The notes under the pieces are model-generated. The model searched no databases. It was not told the DNA's origin and was given only the letters and a program-made list of their open reading frames with translations. Both the position numbers and the translations under genes were made by a program. Below, piece after piece: positions 8,000 to 16,969 of a stretch of 30,000 nucleotides of DNA. The DNA is taken from positions 2,525,519 through 2,555,518 of the forward strand of contig BFEA01000026.1 in NCBI GenBank assembly GCA_003427395.1, in the 5' to 3' direction. Each line of letters begins with the position of its first letter. The first letter of the stretch is position 1. This stretch comes from Chara braunii (Eukaryota; Streptophyta; Charophyceae; Charales; Characeae).

Positions 8000-9540
8000 T
8001 ACAAGGATTCGAGCAAGAGCATGCACTAATCTTCCCCTTCCATTCTCAGCACGCCTCCTCACAATCACTCTAATATTTGCAGAGCTTAAACAGAAGTGGA
8101 CAAAATAGGCTGGGAATCTTCCTAGCAGCTACAAACAAGACTTCTCTCCATACTCACACCCTTGCCTGTCTTCAACAGAATAGCACCATCTTCTCTCATG
8201 ACCAATTAATATGGCGTTTGATCTCAGCATAGATGTTTAGAGCACAACACAAGAAGTCTTCTCACCCTCCGCCTCCAAGCTTTTCTCTCAGATATTCCAT
8301 CAAACTAGGCAGAGGTTGTCCTTCCTCTAGCAGGCCTCCACAGCCTTAACCCCCCCCGGTACTGCACGCTGTTCCGATTGACTGCCCAGATCCCATAGAA
8401 GAGCACATGAAAGATTTTCTGTAGTTCAAAAGATTTGTCTGTCGTTCAAATGAATAACGCATATTGTTCAGAAGATCGTCTATTGTTCAAATGAATTGCG
8501 CATAATGGGAGGAAGCTTTGAGCAACGGACTGCAACTCTCAAAAGGGTAAACAACGGCAATGCAGCAAAAGGAGGAATTAAAAAGATGAAATGAAAAGAA
8601 CACTACTAGTTTTGACTGATGTTTTTGCAGTTTTGAAACACGAAATTCGTCACAAACAGCTTCGCAAAGCCAAGCCTCTAGCGAGGCTACCAGGACGAAA
8701 ACCAAACAATTGCGCACCCAAAAGTCAAGGAGCACGTGAACGCCTGCAACATCAACAAGTAGATATTTACAGTGGCTGCCATAGCACGCACAAGTACAGT
8801 GAGATGATTCCAACCCTCACCTTTCATGGCAAAGCCTGTTGTCTACAGGCTCAGCCTTCCTGCCGCGATCCGCCATCTCAATGCAGCTCCCAAGGGAAGC
8901 TTTCCCAGCGGCTGCACAGACTTTTAACTAAGTTCTCCAGGGACTCACTGCCAACCACAACCACACAGTCCATCCATCAGAAGACAGTCTACCTCACACA
9001 AGTGACATCGGTCATGAAGACCTCATTCCTTCGAAAAGACAAACTTTCCAAGACAATGCACACTGGTCACAAATACCCCATGCGTACAGTGGCTTCTGAA
9101 TTCCTACTGAGAAATGGGAAAAGGGGGTAGAGATCCAGCGGTGCTAGGATGAAGGCCGGCGGATGACGTTATAGAATGATGCACCCTCTGTTTTTTCTTC
9201 AATTGGGACCATTTCTCGATGTATTTATCGGATGTATGCATGTCCTCCTTGCGAAGGGGGCATGGTAATTTTTTCTTTATCGTTCCAATTTTAACCAATG
9301 TCCTGAAGGATGATGCACCCACTGTTTAAATCTTCACTTGCGCTCAAATGAAGGCCCCTGGCAGAAATTGCACAATACGTGCATAGAGCTTCTGGGAATA
9401 AGGGAAGGCGGAGAGGGGGGGGGGTTGCGTACTACTGCTCAACCACCTTCGCTCCCAACCCCTCCTCATCTGCTACTTCAACTGAATATAGTCAAGGGAG
9501 CAGCATGCATTCAAAAAACACCCCTGGTCAGTGACTGCCA
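8000..9540. other. unassigned sequence with small duplications
   Basis: At 8405-8510 a unit of about 40 bp containing GTTCAAATGAAT and GCATA occurs twice. GATGCACCC followed by A or T and CTGTTT recurs at about 9168 and 9309. An open frame at 8591-9130 on the plus strand (179 codons) matches nothing I recognise, and I do not call it a gene. Confidence 0.4.
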
Positions 9541-9550
9541 TGCCGTAACA

Positions 9551-9748
9551 TTGTGACATCAGAGCCGCCCTTGCATGACCATTCGGCTACATCAAAACCA
9601 CCACCGCACTATGTGCTTGAGCAGTTCTTCTCAGACAGCGAAGTAAAACAGGATAAGCTCCATGTGACACAAGCTGGAATGAATGGTATCAGAACCGTCC
9701 TTGCATGACCGTTGGGCTACATCAAACTATGTGCTTGAGCAGTTCTGC
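9551..9748 (+). repeat. duplicated PBS-like segment
   Basis: TCAGAGCCGCCCTTGCATGA (about 9559) and TCAGAACCGTCCTTGCATGA (about 9690) begin two related copies, each running through GGCTACATCAAA and ATGTGCTTGAGCAGTTCT. The second copy is preceded by GGTATCAGAACC, close to the iMet PBS; the first follows CCGTAACA, which resembles an LTR end. It looks like remnants of a plus-strand LTR/PBS junction that was locally duplicated. Confidence 0.45.
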
Positions 9749-9924
9749 TGATACGTGCTTGGTTGGGCAATGTACATGGAGCCAAGGATCCACAATGTGA
9801 TGAAAAGGACTGAATGGACAATGCAATGTCAGTGAAACATCAACAAGCAATGTACATCCTCATACATACAAAATGGCACAAAGTAGCGCAGTGGAAGGCT
9901 CAAAGATAAGTCCTGGCCTGACCG
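9749..9924 (-). repeat. LTR 3'-end fragment of the Element 2 family
   Basis: This 176-bp stretch aligns with 24785-24956. Shared words include GGTTGGGCAATGTACATGGA and AAGCAATGTACATCCTCATA. It starts at TGATACGTGC, the LTR terminus, and stops inside the LTR. It lacks a PBS next to it. Confidence 0.85.
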
Positions 9925-9930
9925 CTGTCG

Positions 9931-9994
9931 GAGCAGAAACCCTCACAAGGGTATCTGCTCGGGTTTTTCAATGTCGGACGCTGTCCGACTTTTT
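9931..9994 (+). ncRNA. two terminator-like perfect hairpins followed by T tracts
   Basis: Hairpin 1 is GAGCAGA-A-ACCCT-CACA-AGGGT-A-TCTGCTC (9931-9960), 12 pairs with one A/A mismatch, then GGG and T5. Hairpin 2 is GTCGGAC-GCT-GTCCGAC (9973-9989), then T5. The form resembles intrinsic or Pol III-type termination, but no transcript can be assigned. Confidence 0.45.
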
Positions 9995-10164
9995 CATTAA
10001 ACTAAGGAACCTGATGAGATTGATGTCTGCCAGAAGTTTATTCAGACTAGCCTATGACCTAGAGACGAGAACTTTTATGAACTAGATGCTTGTGACGTCC
10101 GGGAATAATGGCGGTAATCGGTGGTGTGACCAGTCGTATGTGGTTTCTAGAAGGGCCGCTAAGG

Positions 10165-10248
10165 CACACGGTCACGGCTAAGACCCATCCTACCTAAAAT
10201 AATGCGATGGGCTTAGCAGGGCCAAAAAGGGTGACCGCGTTATGTCAC
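10165..10248. repeat. long interrupted stem-loop
   Basis: GGTCAC (10170-10175), GCTAAG (10177-10182) and CCCATC (10184-10189) pair with GATGGG (10206-10211), CTTAGC (10212-10217) and GTGACC (10231-10236). GTGAC (10231) can alternatively pair with GTCAC (10244). Confidence 0.6.
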
Positions 10249-10279
10249 GGCGCAAAAGTCGAGATTCAGACCTACTACT

Positions 10280-10572
10280 TTTAAGGGTTGCCTTGCCGGG
10301 ATTCGAACCAACAGCGGTATGCCGAGGGGGGGCATGCGTCCTACCCTACGGGGATAGGCGCACGTTTGTCTCAGGCAGTCGGCAGGGGCAGGCAAAGGCC
10401 TGATGGCTGTGTGCCAGCTATTCCCACTGAGCATAGCCCTTCATATCGAAGGGCTGCTCCTATTTGGTGTGAAATAGGAACTAGCCCAGTAGGATCACAT
10501 GCCAGGATCTCACCCGACGGATACCGGGATCGAACCCGACGATGCCCTACTGGGCTAGCTCCTTTTGGAGCT
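10280..10572 (-). repeat. tRNA-derived (SINE-like) sequence with B-box motifs
   Basis: The minus strand has GGTTCGAATCC (10309-10299) and GGTTCGATCCC (10536-10526), both matching the Pol III B box GGTTCGANTCC or nearly so. Upstream of each lies an A-box-like word: TATGCTCAGTGG (about 10434) and TAGCCCAGTAGG (about 10557). A-to-B spacing is abnormal (over 100 nt and about 9 nt) and T-stem pairing is poor, so these are not functional tRNA genes. A tRNA-derived retroposon remnant is the best guess. Confidence 0.4.
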
Positions 10573-10731
10573 GCCCATCAAGGTGGGCATGAGGCACGGC
10601 AAATTTCGGCTGTGAGATCGCCAGATCTCACGACCAGAAATGGCCGCGCGGCTACTGCATGGCCCCTGCGCAAGGATGACACGCATAAATCGAGAAATGG
10701 TCCATAATTTTTCGATTCCCTAAGGGGAATC
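10435..10731. repeat. chain of consecutive perfect hairpins
   Basis: Stems: AGCCCTTC/GAAGGGCT (10435-10455), TCCTATTT/AAATAGGA (10458-10479), CTAGCCCAGTAGG/CCTACTGGGCTAG (10481-10558, 13 bp), AGCTCC/GGAGCT (10557-10572), GCCCA/TGGGC (10573-10588), GTGAGATC/GATCTCAC (10612-10631), GATTCCC/GGGAATC (10714-10731). The first five follow one another with 0-2 nt between stems. This density is unlike the surrounding DNA and suggests a structured RNA or repeated foldback insertion. Confidence 0.7.
10657..10712 (+). ncRNA. U6 spliceosomal snRNA, 3' half (retropseudogene part)
   Basis: GCATGGCCCCTGCGCAAGGA, then TGACACGCATAAATCGAGAA and ATGGTCC, ending in ATAATTTTT, match the highly conserved U6 snRNA from the region downstream of the ACAGAGA box to its 3' oligo-U end. 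The 5' half with the cap stem and ACAGAGA is missing, so it cannot act as U6. It joins directly at the T run to an unrelated segment of about 108 bp that ends in A20. U6 joined to another RNA and then poly(A) is the known product of LINE reverse transcriptase template switching. Confidence 0.88.
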
Positions 10732-10840
10732 AACACGGGTCTATATGCTGAAAAGAGACGTCAGCAAGGCGTGGCGCAAGCCGTTGTGGCCGTTGGCTTA
10801 TACCAACGACATCATTACTTAAAAAAAAAAAAAAAAAAAA
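10713..10840 (+). mobile_element. retroposed tail with poly(A) joined to U6
   Basis: Starts at the U6 T run and ends in A20 (10821-10840). A hairpin, CGTTGG-CTTATA-CCAACG (10791-10808), sits 12 nt before the A tract, where many LINE/SINE 3' tails carry the stem-loop recognised by reverse transcriptase. The source RNA is not recognised. I found no clear target-site duplication. Confidence 0.5.
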
Positions 10841-10851
10841 GGGAATCTAGC

Positions 10852-10878
10852 TAAGTCGGGGCGCCAGCTGGCGCTTAG
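10852..10878. repeat. palindrome GCGCCAGCTGGCGC
   Basis: A perfect 14-bp palindrome at 10861-10874, flanked by CTAAG and CTTAG that can extend the pairing across a short bulge. Confidence 0.7.
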
Positions 10879-10879
10879 A

Positions 10880-11188
10880 GAAGAGACAAGGGACTTAGTG
10901 TCCCCAGACAGTACAGCAGACGCCCGTTAAAAAGGGGCAGCCATTTTATTTCAGGTAAGATGGTTTTTTCCTTTTTTTTTTGTTGTTTGTTTTTAGATTT
11001 TCTTCTTAGATTCGTTAGATTTTTTTTTTTTTTTTTTCAGATTCCCTCTTCTTCTGTTTTCGTTTCACAAGCTCCTGAAAGTGCCCGCTCGTTGAAAACG
11101 AACGGGCGAAGCTTCCAACTGCTACTTCCCTCAAAAGGCAGAGCAAAATCGAACGAATCTACCCTAGATTGCGGAGAGATACACTACC

Positions 11189-11190
<2 letters not shown>
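10880..11190. other. unassigned T-rich sequence
   Basis: T-rich tracts (10972-10981, 11020-11037) and a short stem around 11083-11107 (CCCGCTCGTT..AACGAACGGG). No gene seen. Confidence 0.4.

Positions 11191-11192
<2 letters not shown>

Positions 11193-11263
<71 letters not shown>
11193..11263. repeat. (TG)n-(AG)n microsatellite
   Basis: About 20 TG units pass directly into about 16 AG units. Confidence 0.95.
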
Positions 11264-11265
<2 letters not shown>

Positions 11266-11490
11266 AACCATGCCGTTGGCCCCATGGTACTTCCAACGAT
11301 AGGGTGGGCAAAATTGAATGAATCTGCCCCTGGGACAAGGGGAGATCCACCGCCACGGCCTCCTCTACTGAAGGTAGGAAAGGTAAGGTTGTTTTTCTTT
11401 TCGTTTTTGTTTTTAGTTTTAATTTTTAGTTTTGTTGTTTCCACTTTCCTCACGTGGCCGATGAGGCCGAGGAAAACAGGAAAACAAAAC

Positions 11491-11504
11491 GAGGGGGGAG
11501 ACTG
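11491..11504 (+). other. candidate polypurine tract and LTR start
   Basis: GAGGGGGGAGAC is followed by TGTAACGGG, the arrangement expected at the 3' LTR boundary of a plus-strand gypsy element. No pol domains precede it and no matching LTR end was found, so it may be a remnant or chance. Confidence 0.3.
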
Positions 11505-11589
11505 TAACGGGTGAAGGACCTACCTCATGGTTGAAAAATAGTCTTTTTAGGCCTGTGTTACCATATTGCCTCCCCGTTGTCAGGGGGAA

Positions 11590-11650
11590 AGAAGAAAAAG
11601 AAAAGAAAAGAAAAGAAAAGAAAAGAAAAAAAAGAAAAGAAAAAGGAAAC
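11590..11650. repeat. (AAAAG)n microsatellite
   Basis: About ten GAAAA-type units, partly imperfect. Confidence 0.9.
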
Positions 11651-12600
11651 GAGAAAACGGGAACAAATTTTATGAAAATCTGTAAATTTTTGGTTTGCGC
11701 CAATATTTTTTTGGTGGCGTAAACCAATTTTGTCGGTCTTGAAATTTTTTCTGTAGGTAGCCAGGCACCTAGGCCATGCAGGTGAATTTTTTCAGATTTT
11801 TTTATTGGGCTAATATTTTTCTAAAAATCATCAAAGGTGAGGTACTTTTTGCACTCCGCTCTGAGCCTGTCTCGTGAATTCTCACGAGTTGTTTCCCTAC
11901 CTCTCCCAACCTGACAACTACCCTCCCCATTTTCAGGGGAGGGCGGAAGAAATGCAAAGGGGAGGAAAGCAGCAGCCACAGCCACGAACGTGGCCATGAC
12001 CGTGCACCAAGTTCAAGCAGTATTGGCCTGAATGCAATCATTCAGGCCAGAGCTGTGAACTGGAGGGTCAGTGAGGGGAACTTGGCTGGAAACCGCCATT
12101 TTCCCGCTGAACCTGCACTCAACGTGGGGTTGAGTGTAGGGAAAAGGGAGAAAAAGAGGGGGGCAGTTGAGTACAACTGCCACCCTAAGTGTATGGCTGA
12201 GGTGAGACAGTCTCAGTCCGTTGATCTGGCTCAGATCAATGGCCCCAGGCAAGTGACGAATTTTGCCTGAGGCAGTTGAGGCTGCTGCTGCCCTCCTCAG
12301 CCACTACAAAAGAGGCAGCTGTCCCCCAGCTGCCTCACACTTGCCTCCAGCTGCCAGTGTGTGACAACACACTTGCCTCATTGCTGGAGTGTTGGAGAGG
12401 AGGCAGGAGTGCTGCCGACGGAGCTGGAGGACAGCAAAGGAGCGTGGCGAGGGAGGAGACAACCATAGCCTTGGCTGGAGCACTCTGCTCCACCCCATGG
12501 CAGGCTGGTCTCTAGGGGGACTCTGCGCCAGCGTGGTGAGGAGAGGCAGCGCAGCGTGACAAGGAGTGACGGGCAGCACGGCAACTGGTAGAGGTATGCC
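11651..12600. other. unassigned noncoding sequence
   Basis: No gene recognised. The stretch 12270-12560 is rich in CTGCCTC/GAGGCAG words that can pair with one another, but no regular repeat or family was identified. Confidence 0.4.
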
Positions 12601-12689
12601 GGCCGATATTTTCGGCAACCATAACCCATTTTTGTGGGATTATGCTGCCGAAATACTGCGGCATCAGCATGACACCTTTATTTTGAAGG

Positions 12690-13010
12690 GTGACGCTGCC
12701 ATCGGCGACACTTTTTAGGGGTGATGCTGCCGTTTCACGGCACATCGGCGCGGCACTTTGTTTTGAAGAGTGATGCTGCCGTCTTTTTTACGGTAGTACG
12801 GCGCGGCGAAACGCTGCCATTTTTTTTATGGTGGTACGGCACGGCGAAGCGCTGCCGTTTTTTTCGGTGGTACGGCACGGCGAAGCGCTGCCGTTTTTTT
12901 TCATTGGTACGGCACGACGAAGCGCTGCCGTTTTTTTTACGGTGGTACAGCACGGCGAAGCGCTACCGTTTTTTTTTACGGGATACGGCGCGACGACGCG
13001 CTGCCATTTT
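12690..13010. repeat. 36-38-bp minisatellite with T tract in each unit
   Basis: GGTACGGCACGGCGAAGCGC followed by TGCCG and T7-T9 recurs. TAC anchors fall at 12797, 12835, 12871, 12908, 12946 and 12984, giving periods of 36-38 bp. Less regular TGATGCTGCCG units extend left to about 12690. The short Phe-rich frames across it are by-products. Confidence 0.9.
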
Positions 13011-13264
13011 TCGACGAGGGTTCGGCACGACAATGGAATTGCGGCAATACGGTGGAACGTGCGGCGCGGCAGTGGAGGTTTCTTTTACGGCACGAAAAGG
13101 TTTTTGTTGCGGCGCGGCGTCTGCTTTTCTTGATGAAGGTGTGCTACCATTGGTGTGTACGACAGCAGCAGCGTGACATGGTGGTGGGTGATGGCATGCG
13201 CGGTACGAAATCTGAGCGCGACGGGCGGGTTTATTTTTTTATGCGGCATATAAGATAAATGTTT

Positions 13265-13560
13265 TGTAGGTGGGACTACCCAACACTTGCGGCAGTGGGA
13301 CTGGACTACTTGGGACTGCCTGGGTTCACTTGGGACTGACGTGGGACGAGGGCGGTCATTTGCAGCAGTCTCGATGCATGCACTTTTGAGATTCGGCACC
13401 GTTTTTTTTTTTTTTTTTTTTTTTGAGAAGTGTGGCGGAAACGGTTTTCGACTCCATAGTCATTCGACGAAGTGTTTAACAACATGGGACCACCTGGAAC
13501 TGCATGGGACCATTTGGGACTGCTTGGGACCAGTTGGGACTGACGTGGTACCAGACTGAG
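13265..13560. repeat. GGGAC(T/C) decamer repeat with poly(T) inside
   Basis: TTGGGACTGC-like decamers fill both ends. At 13483-13542 they form three 20-bp units (CATGGGACCA then a TTTGGGACTG-type decamer). A T23 tract (13402-13424) lies between the two blocks. Confidence 0.85.
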
Positions 13561-15394
13561 TGTTTTTTTCTGGGACGCATGCGGCTCGCCGTCTTCATGC
13601 TTGGGCTACCACGGGTGAGGCGTGCGAGTGAGAGGTGGTTTGATCAGGATTTTCCTTGAGACTACAGCTTTCGGCGGCACACACGGCTTGTTGGTTGGCT
13701 TTCTTGAGTGAGCCAGGGCACTTCTTCAGCACCACTTCACTCAAGGTCAGTGGACGACTCAGACTCCCTTCACACTTGTGTACACATTGCTTGACCCTTT
13801 TGCTTTGAATGTTCAGGAGAAAAGGTTGAGCGGGGTTGTGGGCGTCATGCATGAGTAAAATGGTGGGTCTCACGTGAGTAGTGGGACTTTGCTTGTCTTC
13901 TTTTGATTGTGTTGTCTGCGTGGTGTGCAGGTGAGGAAAAAGAATATGTATGAAAGTGGGACAAAATGTTATTTGACAAAATGACGGAGAGTTTCGCCTC
14001 CTTACCCTTTTCCTTTCGTCAGTGAGTTGGGTGAACTTGCTTGCTATTTTTGAAGGATAATCGATGGGTGCCGTGAGAAAAGGAATTTTGAAACCAGAAA
14101 GAGAATCAAAGCATAATGAATTTAACTCTTCCCAAGGAACCTCATTCTATCTCGAACGACCCTCTTATTTGCGCCTGTCCGAATGAGTCTTTATCTCTCG
14201 CTCTTGACTTTTCTTTTCGTCTAAGTTACCCTTTCGCAAGAGGGGATGGGTGATTTGATTCCGGATGGAATCTAAGGGCTCCCTCTCTCTAGGAAGCATT
14301 TGGGGCGAGGGTTGCTTGCTTTAGGAGTCGGCCCTGTTATCGACCCAAAGTGGACCATCTTTGATGAGGGGGTACTTTGCTGTCGCGGAGGAGCCAGCCC
14401 GACTTCTGAGATCCGAGTCTCGTACTGGGGCGAGGAGTACCCCAGACCACTTCCTAGAGCGTTGGGCGCGCTATGACAAAGGAATGACGTCGGTTCTTCC
14501 GTACTCGTAAGCGGGAAGGGGGATGACCCTTCAGGTGGCCACCTTAGGAGCCATCAACCTGTGGAGAACTGAGGTCACAAGAAGCCCGGTTCGTGTGCTC
14601 ACTAGTGTCGAGTGGAGTGCGAGTAGGTACTACCTTCGCGGATCCGATTTGCACCATAAGAAGTGCAGACCCAGGGTAGGTAGAACGAAGTGATGATGTT
14701 CTCTTTGGAAAAACTGGCAATGATGACAACGCTTTAAATGCCCTTATGGTGAAGGCGGGTACTCCATCATTTGTGGGACAGAAAGAGTCGTCATAGTCTA
14801 GAAGGACAAGGCGACCAACAAAACTTGAAAATGGTCCTCTACCTCAAGCGAGATAGCCGAAATGTTGAGTTTGTTTGAATCGGTGGTCGATTTGTGTGAC
14901 TATCTTGAATTTTATTCGCAGACATCATTCACACCCAAGTTAGAACGGTTGAAACGTCTTCGTTCAAAGACTCGACCACTAACGCGGTTGTGTTCAAACA
15001 TATTTTCATAGGGAACAAAGGGTGTATGACTTTCCTTTCGTGGTTGGTCAATATAGGAATGGGATGGATAACTTTGGCAGCATAACTCATCAAGTTAAAA
15101 ATGTGTCAGTCTGACTACTTTGACAGACGGATTAAGTTTTGTCTAAGCCAACTTTTGTTGGCTCATCTTATAGTGCTTTGTCAAACTCAACCTGATGATG
15201 ATCAATTTTCTTTTTGTTTTCGTATTTTCGTTTCATTTGCTGATTTGACTTAAGTTACCGAGTCTATTCATGTTGAAACCGTTTATTCCTTCATTTTGAC
15301 GTTTATCTTCTGATGATTGATTGAATTCAATGTCAACTCGTGTTGAACTGATTAGACCGTGTTATTCTTGTCTATTGTGACTTTCTGTTTTGTC
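13561..15394. other. unassigned, possible rDNA intergenic spacer
   Basis: No ORF of note. A short hairpin, CTGGGG..CCCCAG, lies near 14437. The sequence becomes AT-rich toward 15.4 kb and then changes abruptly to GC-rich after 15440. A ribosomal spacer is possible (see the next entry) but no rRNA gene is in the window to prove it. Confidence 0.3.
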
Positions 15395-15408
15395 TATATA
15401 TAACAGGG
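15395..15408 (+). promoter_or_regulatory. possible RNA polymerase I promoter motif
   Basis: TATATATAACAGGG resembles the plant Pol I start-site motif TATATA(A/G)GGG. It lies at the boundary between AT-rich sequence and about 460 bp of GC-rich DNA, as at an rDNA spacer/5' ETS boundary. A chance TATA-like match is also possible. Confidence 0.3.
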
Positions 15409-15439
15409 ACTCGGATTGTTTTGTCGGCGTTGGGTTTTT

Positions 15440-15903
15440 CCTTCGCTTAGCCGAACCCTTCCTAGTTGACCGACGGCGCTCCTCGCCTCGTGAGATCAGC
15501 GCCCCGAGGGACGGACGATATTCAGGTTCGTCGGCGTTTGGCCGAGCTTCTCCTATACTGCAGTGAAACGAGCGAACGCCCTCGGCCGGCCCACCTCTGC
15601 GTCTGCATGCTCGAAAGCTTTCGCACGTGGGTCGGCAGCTCGGTAGGGATACGCCCCCAAGGGTGGTGACAGCCCCTCGGGGAGGGCAAGTTGTGCCCCG
15701 CGGAACCCTATCCTGTCGTAGGGGGCCGCGGGAAGTACAGTTGGCGCACCCGGCTGGAGCGGCAAAGCGGGGTGGCGCGTCGCGTCGCGCCGTTCCCGAG
15801 TTGTCTCTCTTGGTTTTGGTTTTTGGTTTCAATTCCTGCATGACGCGGCCGGGAGGGCTCTCGCCGCCGCCGGAGCGGCGGGAACCGATGCGCTCGACAC
15901 CGA
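15440..15903 (+). other. GC-rich segment, possible rDNA 5' ETS fragment
   Basis: Markedly GC-rich with no recognisable protein. It ends abruptly at about 15903 where the truncated LTR begins. No 18S sequence is present. Confidence 0.3.
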
Positions 15904-16957
15904 GACTGACGCGACATCCCATTATACACCACACGTGAGAGAGGGGAAGGGACCGCACACATAGAAGAAAGGTCCCTCCTTGATACACAGACATGGGGGA
16001 GATACCACGGATGAGGGATGGGGGAAGAGGTGAGACGAAGATGGAGGCGAGGACCAAGTTCGCGATAGCGAAGTCCAAAAATAGTCCCTTGCTGAATGTC
16101 CAATCAATGTCTACCTTGGGCGCTATGCCCACCGTAACCTCTGCCTGTATCCCCTACATGTAACATCTCTCTCTCTCTCTCTCGTATCTGAAGAAGAAGA
16201 AGAAGAAGAAGAGGGAGAAGAAGAGGAAGAAGAAGAGGGAGAAGAAGGAAGAAGGAGGAAGGAGGAGGGAGGAGGAGGAAGAGAGGGAGACCGACAAAGA
16301 AGAAGATGTCGCCTCCCTCGCTGCCTCACCTGCAGGTGCTCACGCCGAACTCACCGCCGTTCTGTGTCGTCGTGTGCAGGTCGTGTGTGCATGGGGAGTC
16401 CCAGCTATGGCGCCTGGTAAGTCCCCTTCGTCGCAGGTATGGCCTCCGCCCCTCTGCCTCCCGATGCTCAGCCCCTATCTTCGTAGCACAACGCTAAACA
16501 GCGCAGCACTGAACCAGCAGCGCGTCGCTCCAGAAGTGAGCTATTCAAACTGTCCACTGCCCAGCCTCAGCCCAGCTATGAGTAGTGTTGGGCCTGCTGG
16601 GCGCTCCTCAGGTACTGGCCTCAAAACGGCCTACTCGGTCTGGGCCTCTACCGGGTATCCAGACCGCGTTGCTGATGCAGCGAGGCGCCAAAACGCGCCT
16701 GGCCTGAAAACGACCTCGTTCATGTGTCTCTAGCCCAAGGCGTCGCCTTGGGGCCTGCAAGTCCAAAACAACGTCTGCACAGACAAAAATAGGACAGCAA
16801 GTAAATAAATAAATAAATGTCGCCTTGAATCGAAACCTGCAGCCTGGGGGCCGCCGTGGGCCTCCAGGGCGCGTGTCCGATGGGCACGCACCCTGGGGCC
16901 CCTCAACAACCGTCAGGCCCCTTAACTGGGGCCCGTGTGCAGGCGCAACATGTACCA
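15904..16957 (-). repeat. 3' LTR of Element 2, truncated
   Basis: Matches the 5' LTR at 24960-26026 over its length. Shared words include ATAGAAGAAAGGTCC, GAGATACCACGGATGAGGGA and AAAAATAGGACAGCAAGTAA. It begins TGGTACATGTTGCGCC on the minus strand next to the PPT. Homology ends at about 15904. Its (TC)n, (GAA)n and (TAAA)n tracts differ in length from the other copies. Confidence 0.9.
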
Positions 16958-16969
16958 CGCCCCCCTCCA
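16958..16969 (-). other. polypurine tract of Element 2
   Basis: The minus strand reads TGGAGGGGGGCG immediately before the LTR start TGGTACATG. This is the plus-strand DNA priming site of reverse transcription. Confidence 0.85.

Noticed and set aside
7811-8108. Poly-Glu and poly-Arg open frames
   Set aside because: By-products of the GAA/GAG microsatellite.
8591-9130. 179-codon plus-strand open frame
   Set aside because: No recognisable family, no intron or promoter evidence, and a composition like the surrounding noncoding DNA. It could be an undescribed gene but nothing supports it.
10008-10080. CTGATGAG on the plus strand as a second hammerhead
   Set aside because: No GAAA with a G..C-closed stem II follows at proper spacing, and no stem III or cleavage site can be formed.
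10280-10572. Functional tRNA genes
   Set aside because: B boxes are present but A-to-B spacing, T stem and acceptor pairing do not make a cloverleaf.
15362-16132. 256-codon minus-strand open frame
   Set aside because: It crosses the junction between the GC-rich segment and a truncated LTR, and its N-terminal part is LTR sequence repeated elsewhere in the window.
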